A stretch of 64,000 nt of DNA from Alphaproteobacteria bacterium. GTDB lineage: Bacteria; Myxococcota_A; UBA796; GCA-2862545. Of this stretch, positions 47,365 to 55,332 are shown piece after piece. Both the position numbers and the translations under genes were made by a program. The DNA lies in assembly GCA_020632955.1 (NCBI GenBank), contig JACKEO010000016.1, positions 45,807 through 109,806 on the forward strand, in the 5' to 3' direction. Within the stretch, counting starts at the first letter, position 1, and each line of letters starts with the position of its first letter. The notes beneath the pieces were generated by a model. That model had not been told where the DNA came from. It did no database searches and was given only the letters and a program-made list of their open reading frames with translations.

Positions 47365-48450
47365 GTGGCCGGCGCCCTCCAGCGACCCGGCGCCGGCCTG
47401 CGTCGACTCCGTCGGCGCTTCGTGGACGCGGTGCGCGACGCGGCCCCCGCGCTGGCGTGGCGCGCCCTGAACCCCCTGGCGCGCGAGGCCTTCCTGGCCG
47501 CGCCGCCTCCGCCGCCGCTCACGCGCCATGCCTACACGGCGCGGGACGGCCGCACGGGGGTGGTGCGGCAGGTCCCCCTGCGACCCGGGGCGTCCGGCGA
47601 GCCGGTGGTGCTGCTGTCCACCCTGGGCGTGGGTCCCGACGTCTTCCGGTGCGGGCCGGCGCCCACGCTCGTGGACCGGCTCGCGGAGGCGGGCTTCGGC
47701 GTCTGGCTCGTCGAGCACCGCGTGGGGGAGGGCGACCACCCGGGCGATGTCGACGGCGCGGCCGAGGCCGACCTGCCCGCGGCCCTCGCGCTGGTGGCCG
47801 AGCGGAGCGGCTACGGGCGCGTCCACGTGGTGGGCCACGGTCTGGGTGGGCTGATCGCCCTGGCCTGGGCGTCGCGGTGGGGGGCCGAGCGCCTGGCCTC
47901 CCTCGCGGTCCTCGGGGCGCCCGTGCGCGCGGTGCCCCCGTCGGCCTGGGCGGCGAGGGTGGTGCGGTGGTCGCGGGCGATCCCCGGGTCCTGGACCGTG
48001 CCGGGGCGTGCGCTCGCACGCTGGACCGCCGTGGTGCGGGGCGAGGGAGCGCCGCGTCGTTCCGGCCTGGTGCATGCGGGGCAGGACGTGCCGGTGGCGC
48101 TGCTGCACCAGCTGGCCGCCTGGTGGGCCGCCGGGGCGCTGGTCGATCGTGGCGGCTCCCTGGAGTACGGCCACGGCCTCGCCCGCCTCGCGGCCCCGCT
48201 GCTCGTGGGGGCGGGGTCGGGAGACGCGCTCTGCCCGGAGGCGTCCGCGCTCGCGGTGGTGGACGCCTGGCGGGGAGGACAGGTCAGCCGGCTCCCGCTG
48301 CCCGCGGACTTCGACCACCTCGACACCGCGCTCCACCCGCGGGCTGGGGAGGAGGTCCACGCGCCGCTGGTGGCCTGGCTCGTGCGTCAGCGCGCCCGGG
48401 CGTGGCGGGAGGACATCACGGAGCTGGGTGTCCGACCGCGTCCGACTTGA
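47365..48450 (+). CDS. Alpha/beta-hydrolase fold protein lacking the nucleophile Ser
   Basis: A 361-residue protein with the alpha/beta-hydrolase layout: VVLLSTLGVGPDVFR oxyanion region, then GVWLVEHRVGEGDHP, then the nucleophile elbow. The elbow reads VHVVGHGLGGLIALAW, so the expected serine (GHSxG) is glycine, encoded GGT. A His near FDHLDTALHP and an Asp in VGAGSGDALCPEA resemble the remaining triad. The N-terminal 50 residues are basic and precede the fold. It could be a pseudo-hydrolase, or use another residue. The start is a GTG at 47365, and its 3' end overlaps the promoter of the next gene. The nearest style is the PHA-synthase/lipase group. Confidence 0.78.
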   Translation: MAGALQRPGAGLRRLRRRFVDAVRDAAPALAWRALNPLAREAFLAAPPPPPLTRHAYTARDGRTGVVRQVPLRPGASGEPVVLLSTLGVGPDVFRCGPAPTLVDRLAEAGFGVWLVEHRVGEGDHPGDVDGAAEADLPAALALVAERSGYGRVHVVGHGLGGLIALAWASRWGAERLASLAVLGAPVRAVPPSAWAARVVRWSRAIPGSWTVPGRALARWTAVVRGEGAPRRSGLVHAGQDVPVALLHQLAAWWAAGALVDRGGSLEYGHGLARLAAPLLVGAGSGDALCPEASALAVVDAWRGGQVSRLPLPADFDHLDTALHPRAGEEVHAPLVAWLVRQRARAWREDITELGVRPRPT

Positions 48451-48474
48451 CGCGTCAACCACCTGTGCTAGCGT
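48447..48474 (+). promoter_or_regulatory. Promoter with perfect palindrome over the -35, upstream of HTH gene
   Basis: TTGACG (48447-48452), a 16-bp spacer and TAGCGT (48469-48474) form a promoter 17 bp before the HTH start codon at 48491. The -35 lies inside TTGACGCGTCAA (48447-48458), a perfect 12-bp palindrome. A dimeric repressor binding here would block the promoter. The site also covers the stop codon of the upstream hydrolase gene. Confidence 0.65.
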
Positions 48475-48490
48475 GCTGCCGGAGAGGTCG

Positions 48491-48730
48491 ATGACCAGCC
48501 GCGAGACCGTCGCGAAGAACTTCGTCGCCCGGTACGGCGCCCACGGGCTCGAGCGCCTGCTGGACGCCCTGGCCCGTGGCGAGTCGGGGCAGGCGCTGGC
48601 CGCGGAGTTCGACGTGAGCCGCGAGCGGGTCCGGCAGTGGAAGAACACCTTCGGACAGGCGCTCACCCTGTACCAGGTGCACCCCGACGTGCTGCGTGTG
48701 CTGGCCGACGAGGTGGGCGTGGAGCGCTGA
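48491..48730 (+). CDS. Small helix-turn-helix protein
   Basis: A 79-residue, all-helical protein that starts MTSRETVAKNFVARYG. The segment QALAAEFDVSRERVRQWKNT at residues about 33-52 is a clear helix-turn-helix, similar in pattern to the sigma region 4 or HTH_23 type (AxxFxVSRERVRQWK). A C-terminal helix pair follows (LYQVHPDVLRVLADEVG). The ATG at 48491 follows GGAGAGG. No partner gene is present: it has its own promoter and ends in a hairpin. It is likely a DNA-binding regulator. The palindrome at its promoter suggests autoregulation, which is inference. Confidence 0.75.
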   Translation: MTSRETVAKNFVARYGAHGLERLLDALARGESGQALAAEFDVSRERVRQWKNTFGQALTLYQVHPDVLRVLADEVGVER

Positions 48731-48748
48731 CCGTGCGCGGTCGGCGCT
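48723..48748. terminator. Bidirectional hairpin between HTH gene and rnd
   Basis: AGCGCTGACC (48723-48732) pairs with GGTCGGCGCT (48739-48748) at nine of ten positions, with a GTGCGC loop. It overlaps the HTH gene stop codon and lies 11 bp from the convergent rnd stop. No T-tract follows. Confidence 0.5.
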
Positions 48749-48758
48749 GCCGGATGCG

Positions 48759-50033
48759 CTAGCTCGAGCTGGACCCGCGCCCACGACGGCGACGCCGTCC
48801 GCCGCCCCCGCGTCCGCCCGTCGGGGCGTCGTCGGTGCTGTCGAGACCGTCCGCAGGCGCGACCTCGTCGAGGATCGCGAGGATGGCGTCGCCGTGGTCG
48901 CGGACCTGCCAGTCACGGATGCCCGGCACCTGGCGCAGCTCGGCCAGGTCGAAGGGGCGTGCGCGCGAGATGGCCTTGAGGTCGGCGTTGGAGGCCAGCG
49001 AGTAGGGCGAGTACAGCCGGGACGAGTTCACGAGCCGGTTCCGCCACGCCTTCAGCGCCTCCTGCACGCGCTCGGCGTTGCGACCGCGCAGGCGGGCGGG
49101 CGCGGCCTCGTCGTCGTCGTCGTCCTGGGGACGGCGGCTGCCGGGGCCGGGGAGAGGGTCGGCGTCTGCCAGGCCGTCGCGCACGGCGCGCACCAGGCCG
49201 TCGGCGTGCCGACGCTTGAGCGCGTTCTTGCCCGACAGCAGCCGGTCGAGCTCGCCCTTGTCCTGGGGACGCTTGCGCGCGACCTGGAGCAGGATCTGGT
49301 CGCCGATCACCTTGAAGGCCGGACGATCCAGCTTCCGCGCCTGGGCGTCGCGGTAGAGGTAGAGCTGCCGCAGCACGCGCTGGGCGGTGGTGTCGAGCTC
49401 CTTGGAGCCCCGGATGCGCTGCCAGCCGTCGCGGTCGAAGGGGCGCTCCGGCCACTCCTTCGACTCGAGCAGCAGGCACTCCTCGGCGTGGTGCGGGAAG
49501 CGCCCGGCCTTGTGGAGGCGGCGCAGCAGGATCTCGCGGAGCGCCGGCAGGAAGTGCGTGTCGCCGCGGGCGTAGTCGAGGTGCTCGGGCTCCAGCGGCC
49601 TGCGGGACCAGTCGTGGCGCTGGTACTGCTTGTCGATGGGGAAGCCGAAGAAGCGGTCGATCAGATCGGCCAGCCCCTTGCGCTCCATCCCGAGGAACTC
49701 GGCGGCGACCAGCGTGTCGAAGAGGTTCCGCGTCTGGAAGCCGAAGTCCCGCTTCATGCAGACCAGATCGTAGTCGGCGCCGTGGAAGATCTTGCAGATG
49801 CCGGGATCCGAGAACACGGGCTCGAGGGGGTCGAGGCTGTCGACCGCGAGCGGGTCCAGGATCACGTCGCCGTGGGCATCCGTGAACTGGATCAGGCAGA
49901 CCTTCTCCCGGTAGCTGTACATGGAGTCGCTCTCGGTGTCGACGCCCACGATCGGGGACGCCGCGAGGCGCTCTGCGAGCTGCCGGACCCCTTCCTGGGT
50001 GTCCACGTACAGCAGGGGAGTAAGGTCGAACAT
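48759..50033 (-). CDS. rnd: Ribonuclease D
   Basis: A 424-residue 3'-5' exoribonuclease acting on tRNA precursors and other RNAs. The DEDDy residues are visible: IVGVDTESDSMYS (Asp, Glu), KIFHGADYDLVCM (Asp) and DYARGDTHFLPAL (Tyr, Asp). HRDC-like helical domains occupy residues about 205-375. The last 20 residues are a basic, Ser-ending tail (GGGRRRRRGRGSSSS) unlike the E. coli enzyme, and may bind RNA. The ATG at 50033 fits FDLTPLLYVDTQEG. It has its own promoter upstream. Confidence 0.92.
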   Translation of the reverse strand: MFDLTPLLYVDTQEGVRQLAERLAASPIVGVDTESDSMYSYREKVCLIQFTDAHGDVILDPLAVDSLDPLEPVFSDPGICKIFHGADYDLVCMKRDFGFQTRNLFDTLVAAEFLGMERKGLADLIDRFFGFPIDKQYQRHDWSRRPLEPEHLDYARGDTHFLPALREILLRRLHKAGRFPHHAEECLLLESKEWPERPFDRDGWQRIRGSKELDTTAQRVLRQLYLYRDAQARKLDRPAFKVIGDQILLQVARKRPQDKGELDRLLSGKNALKRRHADGLVRAVRDGLADADPLPGPGSRRPQDDDDDEAAPARLRGRNAERVQEALKAWRNRLVNSSRLYSPYSLASNADLKAISRARPFDLAELRQVPGIRDWQVRDHGDAILAILDEVAPADGLDSTDDAPTGGRGGGGRRRRRGRGSSSS

Positions 50034-50071
50034 GGCGGCCGGGGCCGGCCCCTCCTGGGCGACGACGTGGC

Positions 50072-50100
50072 TGTCTAGCGGCTGCGGGTGGCCTTCTCAA
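50072..50100 (-). promoter_or_regulatory. Promoter for rnd
   Basis: On the minus strand TTGAGA (50100-50095), a 17-bp spacer and TAGACA (50077-50072) lie 38 bases before the rnd ATG. Confidence 0.6.
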
Positions 50101-50143
50101 GCCACCGCGACCGCTTTGGTACCCCGGCGACGCGACGCTGGCG

Positions 50144-50533
50144 TCAGCAGCGTGCGATCGCGTCGATCTCGACCGCGACGTCCTTCGGCAGGCGCGACAC
50201 CTGCACCGCCGCCCGCGCGGGTCGCCAGCTGCCGAAGGCCTCGGCGTACACTGCGTTCATCGCCGCGAAGTCCTCGAGGTCGCGCAGGTACACCGTGCAG
50301 CGCACCACGCGATCGAGGCCCACGCCCGCGGCCCGCAGCACGGCGGCGAGGTTCGCGAGCACCTGGCGCGTCTGGGCCTCGATGCCCCCCGCCACCACGA
50401 GGCCCGTGGCGGGATCCAGGGGGATCTGACCCGAGCACCACACCCAGCCGTCGACCACCACGGCCTGGCTGTAGGGACCCACCGCAGCCGGGGCGTCCGG
50501 CGTGGACACGGGACCGAGCGGGGGAGAGGCCAC
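50144..50533 (-). CDS. RidA-family enamine/imine deaminase
   Basis: A 129-residue protein of the RidA (YjgF/YER057c) family, which hydrolyses reactive enamines and imines formed by PLP enzymes. The core is VGPYSQAVVVDGWVWCSGQI, followed by IEAQTRQVLANLAAVLRAAG, CTVYLRDLEDFAAMNAVYAE and PARAAVQVSRLPKDVAVEID. The Arg in PARAAV and the Glu in the last segment are the catalytic positions of RidA. The GTG at 50533 gives a normal length. It is eight bases downstream of the barrel gene on the same strand. Confidence 0.92.
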   Translation of the reverse strand: MASPPLGPVSTPDAPAAVGPYSQAVVVDGWVWCSGQIPLDPATGLVVAGGIEAQTRQVLANLAAVLRAAGVGLDRVVRCTVYLRDLEDFAAMNAVYAEAFGSWRPARAAVQVSRLPKDVAVEIDAIARC

Positions 50534-50541
50534 GACCGCGA

Positions 50542-51171
50542 TCAGTCGAAGAGGTAGCGGATGCCGAGGCTGCCGTAGAGGCCGTGCGAGACCGTCTTGC
50601 GGAAGCGGACGCCGTACGACACGTCGATGTAGCCCTCGACGGTGCGGCTGAAGAGGTAGGACAGGTTGGGACCCGCCTGCGCCAGCGCGAACTCGGTGTG
50701 GTCGTTCGTGAGGAACCCGGCTCCGAGGTGCACGGCCACGGCCAGCTTCAGGCGGTCGGAGGCGCCGCGCACCACGCCGAAGGTGAGCCCCACCGTGCCC
50801 ACGCCGATGTGCTTGATGTCTTCCCGGAAGGCGGTGACGGCCGCGCCCGAGTCGAGCAGCTCGGCATCGCCGACCGGGTTCAGCTGCGGCGTGTCGAGCA
50901 TGTAGAAGGCGCGGAACACGCCCTGGATGAGGTTGTCGCGGTCGCCGAGGACGAGCTCGAGGCCACCGCCGGCGTTCCCGATGATCTGCGGGTCGAAGAC
51001 CTGCTCCCAGTCCTGCTGGTTCGGGATGCGCGCGCCCGTCCCGCTGTTGGTGCGGGAGTAGTAGTACGCGACCTCCTCGGTGTGGAAGCCACCCATCACC
51101 AACGGCCCGATGCCGCCAGCGTACGCTGGCATCGAGGCGAGGAGGGCGGCCGCAGCCACAGCCACACGCAT
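50542..51171 (-). CDS. Predicted outer-membrane beta-barrel protein
   Basis: A 209-residue protein with a signal peptide (VAVAAAALLASMPAYA). The mature part contains strand-like alternation, for example LIQGVFRAFYMLDTP, VGTVGLTFGVVRGASDRLKL and VSYGVRFRKTVSHGLYGSLG. It ends IRYLFD, in which a terminal aromatic precedes the last residue. No family is recognised. It is probably an eight-stranded barrel. It carries its own promoter and is followed by RidA. Confidence 0.7.
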   Translation of the reverse strand: MRVAVAAAALLASMPAYAGGIGPLVMGGFHTEEVAYYYSRTNSGTGARIPNQQDWEQVFDPQIIGNAGGGLELVLGDRDNLIQGVFRAFYMLDTPQLNPVGDAELLDSGAAVTAFREDIKHIGVGTVGLTFGVVRGASDRLKLAVAVHLGAGFLTNDHTEFALAQAGPNLSYLFSRTVEGYIDVSYGVRFRKTVSHGLYGSLGIRYLFD

Positions 51172-51194
51172 GGACTCTCCCGGGGCGACGTGCC

Positions 51195-51223
51195 GGTCTA
51201 CTCCATGCCGCGAGGCCGATCAA
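51195..51223 (-). promoter_or_regulatory. Promoter for the barrel and ridA-like genes
   Basis: On the minus strand TTGATC (51223-51218), a 17-bp spacer and TAGACC (51200-51195) lie 24 bases before the barrel ATG at 51171. The -35 coincides with the present stop of the upstream lipoprotein frame. Confidence 0.6.
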
Positions 51224-52104
51224 GCCGCGACGGCGCGGATCCGGCGGACGGTGGGCACTTCCACGCGATCCTCACGACTCAGGGCGACGAGTCGCCGGAG
51301 TCGCCGGAGTCGCCCGAGTTCCCGGAGTCGCCGGAGTCGCCCGAGTTCCCGGAGTCGCCCGAGTTCCCGGAGTCGCCCGAGTTCCCGGAGTCGCCCGAGT
51401 CGCCGGAGTCGCCCGAGTTCGCCCGAGTCGCCGGAGTCGCCCGAGTTCCCAGAGTCGCCCGAGTCGCCCGAGTCGCCCGAGTCGCCCGAGTCGCCGGAGT
51501 CGCCCGAGTCCCCGGAGTCGCCGGAGTCGCCCGAGTTCCCGGAGTCGCCGGAATCGCCCGAGTTCCCGGAGTCTCCCGAGTTCCCGGAGTCGCCCGAGTC
51601 CCCGGAATCGCCCGAGACGTCTGTGTCGGTGTCCGCGTCGGTGTCGGAGGTGTCGAGGCCGGGGATCGTCAGGCGCGTCGCGTCCGGGGAGCTGCCGAAG
51701 CGGTTGAGGACCACCACCCGCCAGCTGCCCGGGCCGAGGTCGGGCACCGTGAAGACCACGGCCTCGTCGGTGCAGGCGTCGCAGGACGTGGCGCAGGCCT
51801 CGCAGCGGTCGCAGGCGAGGCAGCCCGCCTCCACCTTGCAGAGGTCGCAGGTGGTGCACGAGGAGGCCTCGGTGCGCTCCACCCGCAGCACCTCGGCGTC
51901 GACGCCGCCCACCCGCACGCGGGTGTCGTGGACGGCCGTCGCCGGGCGCACGCCGAGCCGGACCTCGTCGCCCGGCGCCACCACGCCGAGATCGGCCTCC
52001 ACCTCGAGCAGGCAGCTCTCGTAGATCACCTCGACGTCGCCGTCGCAGGCAGCCAGCAGCAGGCAGGCCAGGGCCCACGATGGGAGGTGGAGACGCACCG
52101 TCAC
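51220..52104 (-). CDS. Cys-rich lipoprotein with C-terminal GDS repeats, frame changed in the tract
   Basis: A 294-residue protein in the present frame. The signal ends LACLLLAACDG (lipobox). Residues 25-125 are a beta-rich domain with nine Cys packed into SCTTCDLCKVEAGCLACDRC and the next 13 residues. A Thr/Asp linker (DTSDTDADTDTD) leads into a run of Gly-Asp/Asn-Ser triplets. After 21 units the frame changes and continues as ELGRLRR-type sequence to a stop at 51220, over the next promoter. One 10-nt unit (51415-51424) causes this. With a nine-base unit there, the GDS run would continue and end ...GDSSP at a TGA at 51281-51279. The GTG start at 52104 overlaps the PBP1A stop. Confidence 0.7.
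   Translation of the reverse strand: MTVRLHLPSWALACLLLAACDGDVEVIYESCLLEVEADLGVVAPGDEVRLGVRPATAVHDTRVRVGGVDAEVLRVERTEASSCTTCDLCKVEAGCLACDRCEACATSCDACTDEAVVFTVPDLGPGSWRVVVLNRFGSSPDATRLTIPGLDTSDTDADTDTDVSGDSGDSGDSGNSGDSGNSGDSGDSGNSGDSGDSGDSGDSGDSGDSGDSGDSGDSGNSGDSGDSGELGRLRRLGRLRELGRLRELGRLRELGRLRRLRELGRLRRLRRLVALSREDRVEVPTVRRIRAVAA
51289..51613. repeat. 36-unit tandem 9-bp repeat (GDS-coding) with one 10-bp unit
   Basis: Reading the plus strand, units such as GAGTCGCCC, GAGTCGCCG and GAGTTCCCG follow each other without a break: 14 units of nine bases, one 10-base unit (GAGTTCGCCC at 51415-51424), then 21 units of nine. The minus strand encodes Gly-Asp-Ser or Gly-Asn-Ser. Tracts of this kind can change length by slippage. 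Confidence 0.95.
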
Positions 52105-55100
52105 AGCTCCGTGGCGAGATCCTCGAGGCGCGCCTGGCCGGGCGTGTAGGCCGTGGCCTCCGGCAGGGTGCCCTCGAGGAAGGGGTAGGAGCGCCCGCCC
52201 TCGGCGACGCGCTGTCCGGTCTCTTCGTCGATCGAGGCCCACTCGAGCGAGGAGGAGAGGGGGAAGGCCCGATCCGTCCGGTCGCGGAGGGCCTCCTGCA
52301 TGTACTCGATCCAGATGGGCAGCGCGACGCGTCCGCCCGTGCTCGAGGCGCCGAGGGAGCGGGGCTGGTCGAAGCCCACCCACACCGCCGTGACCACGTC
52401 GGGGGTGAAGCCCACGAACCAGGCGTCCTTCTCCTCGTTCGTGGTGCCCGTCTTGCCGGCCACGTGCACGCCGAGCGCGCGGCGGGCCTCGGCGCCGGTG
52501 CCGCCCGTGGCCACCGCCTCGAGGAGCCACACGGCGAGGCTGGCGAGGTCCTCCGGGATGACCTGCACGGGCTCCACGGCCTCGTGCCGCTCGAGCACGT
52601 TCCCGTCGCGGTCGGTGACCTCGTCGACGTACCAGGGCTCGATCCACCGGCCCCGGTTGGCCAGGACCGCGTAGGCGCGCGCGAGCTCCTCCATCGTGAG
52701 CGAGGCCGACCCGAGCCCGATGGACAGATCGCACTGGCGGCACAGCGTGGTGCCGTCCTCGGCCACCGTGGCGTTCGGGCAGCGCACCTTGGGCTGCTGC
52801 GGGATCCACGGGCAGAGGTGGTCGGTGTCGGGCGAGGGCGCCGCCCCCTCGGGGAGCAGGTGGCGGGGCAGGCCGCCGATGCCGAGCGCGCGGGCGAAGC
52901 CCCACACCACGTCCTCCGACATGCCGGGATCGACCGCGTCGAGGATGCGCACGGTGGGCGTGTTGCGCGACATCGCCAGGGCGGTGCGCAGCGTGATGTA
53001 GCCCATGTAGTCGTCGCTGTAGTTCGACGGCTTCCACACCTCCTCGTCGCCCCCCATGGCGATGAAGGGACCGTCGAGCACCGTGGACGCCGTGGTGAGC
53101 TTCCGCGTGGAGAGCGCCGCCGTGTAGACGATGGGCTTGAAGGTGGACCCCACCTGCCGGCGGCTCTGCACCACGCGGTTGAGCTGGGACCGGGAGAAGT
53201 CGGCGCCGCCCACCATCGCGCGCACCGCGCCCGACACGGCGGCGTCGTCGGATCGCTCGAAGGACAGGAGCGCAGCCTCCACCTCGGGCACCTGGCGGAG
53301 GCGGAGCGCCAGCAGCGCGGCGTCGGCGCCCGGCGTGCCCTTGAAGTCCTTCGCGACCGCGTCGTCGCGGGTGGAGGCCGCCGCGATCTCCACCTGCACC
53401 ACGTCGCCGGGGCGGAGGATGCCGCCGTCGGGCGTGCCGTCGCCGTCGTCGTCCACCGCGTGGGTCAGGTCGTCCTGGCTGCGGTAGCGCCACGAGCGGT
53501 CGGTGTTGGGCGGGTAGACCCAGGTGGACCAGGCCAGCGGGACGATGCCCTCGTGCCTGCCCAGCGCCACCCGCGCCCAGCGCGGCGCGACCTCGAGCAC
53601 CAGCCCCTCGCGGACGGACCCGGGGGCGAGGGCCGTCTCGCCGGCCTCGTCGAGCGCGCGTGCGTGCGCCTCCCGGCGGGCGCTGCGCGCGGCCTCGCCG
53701 TCGAGGTGCTCCACGGCGGCGCGCCGGAACCCCAGGCGCTCGTCCATCGTGCGCACGCCGTCGGTGACCGCCCCCTGGGCCTCGGCCTGCAGGCGAAGGT
53801 CGCAGGTGGTGACCGCACGGAGGCCGTCGGCGAGCACCTTCTGCTCGCCGTACCGTTCGACCAGGTAGCGGCGCGCGTACTCGGTGAAGTGCGGCGCCAC
53901 CTCGCGGAAGGTGTTGCCGCGGGGCACCACCGCCAGCTCCTCGGCGCGCGCGGCGTCGGCCTCGGCTGCGGTGACGAAGCCCTTGGCCACCATCTGGTCG
54001 AGCACGTAGCCCTGGCGGCGCTTCGCCGCGGCGAGATCGGTGTGGGGGTTCCAGGCCGACGGGCGCGGCGGCAGGCCCGCGATCGTGGCGGCCTCCGCGA
54101 GGCTGAGCTCGGCCACCCCCTTGCCGAAGAAGGTGCGCGCCGCCGCCTCCACCCCGTAGGCCTGCGAGCCCAGGAAGATCTCGTTCAGGTACAGGTAGAG
54201 GACGTGCTCCTTGTCGTAGGCCTCCTCGATGCGCCAGGCGAGGAAGGCCTCCTTGATCTTCCGGGTGATGTTCCGGTCGGACGTGAGCAGGAAGTTCTTG
54301 GCCACCTGCTGGGTGATCGTGGACCCGCCCTGGGCGACGCGACCCGCCTTGAGGTTGCGCCCCATCGCCCGCACGATGCCCATGTAGTCGATGCCGTCGT
54401 GGTCCCAGAAGGCGGCGTCCTCGGCGGCCACGAAGGCGTCCTGCACCTGCTTCGGGATCTCCTCGAGGGGCAGCACGTAGCGCCGCTCCTCGTAGATCTC
54501 GCCGAGCAGCGTGCCGTCGGCGGCGTGCACGGTGGTGACCGTGGCCGGGCGGTAGGCGCGGAGCACCTCGGTGCTCGGCAGGTCACCGGCGTACACCGCC
54601 TCCAGCACGCGGAAGCCCACGAACGCGGCCACCGGGGTGAGCAGCAGCAGGGCGCCGGCCGCCAGGGCCAGGCGACGGCCCCAGCGGCGTCGACGCGGAG
54701 GGGGACGCGGCCGCGGGTCGGTCCAGGGCGTGCTGCTCGGATCGGTGACCGGGTGGGGCGTGGGCGGCACGGGGGGCGGCGTGCGCGGATCGATGGTGGT
54801 GACGTCGAGGCTCGTGGGCGGCAGCTCGGGGGGCGGCGCGCGCGACGCGATCGTGGGGGCCTCGTCGGCAGCCTCGGGCGCGGGCCGGACGGGCGGGAGG
54901 CTCGCGGCCCGGCGCCGTGGCGGACCGAAGTCCACGGGCGGCTCGTCCGGCGTGGCCAGGGACGGCGCGTCGCCGCGCGCGGCGAAGGCCTTGCCGGCAT
55001 CGCGGAGCCGGTCGACGAGGCCGTCGGGGTAGACGACGCGCACCGACTCGCCACAGGCGGGGCAGCGGACGGCGCTGTCGGGGACCGGGAGGGGTTCGTC

Positions 55101-55148
55101 CAGCCGGAGCGACACGCGACAGTGCGGACAGGGGAGCGAGAGCGGCAT
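52101..55148 (-). CDS. Class A penicillin-binding protein (PBP1A type) with N-terminal zinc ribbon
   Basis: A 1015-residue bifunctional peptidoglycan synthase. It opens with a zinc ribbon (CPHC at residue 7 and CPAC near residue 30), followed by a long Pro-rich cytoplasmic linker and a membrane helix near residue 160 (RLALAAGALLLLTPVAAFVG). The GT51 glycosyltransferase has EDAAFWDHDGIDYMG and GGSTITQQVAKNF. The transpeptidase has QVGSTFKPIVYTAAL (SxxK serine and lysine), SRNTPTV (SxN) and AGKTGTTNEEKDAWF (KTG). A Cys-rich insertion (HLCPW, VRCPN, TLCRQC) lies between SRNT and KTG. E. coli PBP1A is 850 residues. Its stop overlaps the lipoprotein gene. Confidence 0.93.
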   Translation of the reverse strand: MPLSLPCPHCRVSLRLDEPLPVPDSAVRCPACGESVRVVYPDGLVDRLRDAGKAFAARGDAPSLATPDEPPVDFGPPRRRAASLPPVRPAPEAADEAPTIASRAPPPELPPTSLDVTTIDPRTPPPVPPTPHPVTDPSSTPWTDPRPRPPPRRRRWGRRLALAAGALLLLTPVAAFVGFRVLEAVYAGDLPSTEVLRAYRPATVTTVHAADGTLLGEIYEERRYVLPLEEIPKQVQDAFVAAEDAAFWDHDGIDYMGIVRAMGRNLKAGRVAQGGSTITQQVAKNFLLTSDRNITRKIKEAFLAWRIEEAYDKEHVLYLYLNEIFLGSQAYGVEAAARTFFGKGVAELSLAEAATIAGLPPRPSAWNPHTDLAAAKRRQGYVLDQMVAKGFVTAAEADAARAEELAVVPRGNTFREVAPHFTEYARRYLVERYGEQKVLADGLRAVTTCDLRLQAEAQGAVTDGVRTMDERLGFRRAAVEHLDGEAARSARREAHARALDEAGETALAPGSVREGLVLEVAPRWARVALGRHEGIVPLAWSTWVYPPNTDRSWRYRSQDDLTHAVDDDGDGTPDGGILRPGDVVQVEIAAASTRDDAVAKDFKGTPGADAALLALRLRQVPEVEAALLSFERSDDAAVSGAVRAMVGGADFSRSQLNRVVQSRRQVGSTFKPIVYTAALSTRKLTTASTVLDGPFIAMGGDEEVWKPSNYSDDYMGYITLRTALAMSRNTPTVRILDAVDPGMSEDVVWGFARALGIGGLPRHLLPEGAAPSPDTDHLCPWIPQQPKVRCPNATVAEDGTTLCRQCDLSIGLGSASLTMEELARAYAVLANRGRWIEPWYVDEVTDRDGNVLERHEAVEPVQVIPEDLASLAVWLLEAVATGGTGAEARRALGVHVAGKTGTTNEEKDAWFVGFTPDVVTAVWVGFDQPRSLGASSTGGRVALPIWIEYMQEALRDRTDRAFPLSSSLEWASIDEETGQRVAEGGRSYPFLEGTLPEATAYTPGQARLEDLATEL

Positions 55149-55244
55149 GGCGTGTCGGCCGGGATGCGGCGGTTGGCGGTCCTATCGTCGGGGTCACGCC
55201 GAGTCGACAAGCGGTCCCGGCTCGTCAGCGGGCGCGCGCGCGTG

Positions 55245-55274
55245 TTGACGCCGGTGCGGGCACGACCCTACGAT
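55245..55274 (+). promoter_or_regulatory. Promoter for the S41 protease gene
   Basis: TTGACG (55245-55250), an 18-bp spacer and TACGAT (55269-55274) lie about 60 bases before the ATG at 55333, in the 184-bp space shared with the divergent PBP1A gene. Confidence 0.65.
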
Positions 55275-55332
55275 GGAGGAGCGGCCGTGTCCCGGGTGTC
55301 CTGGAGGCGGTCGCCATCCCCGAGGAGACGCG

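Noticed and set aside
51289..51613. CRISPR-like array
   Set aside because: Units are nine bases, contiguous and coding for Gly-Asp-Ser; there are no spacers.
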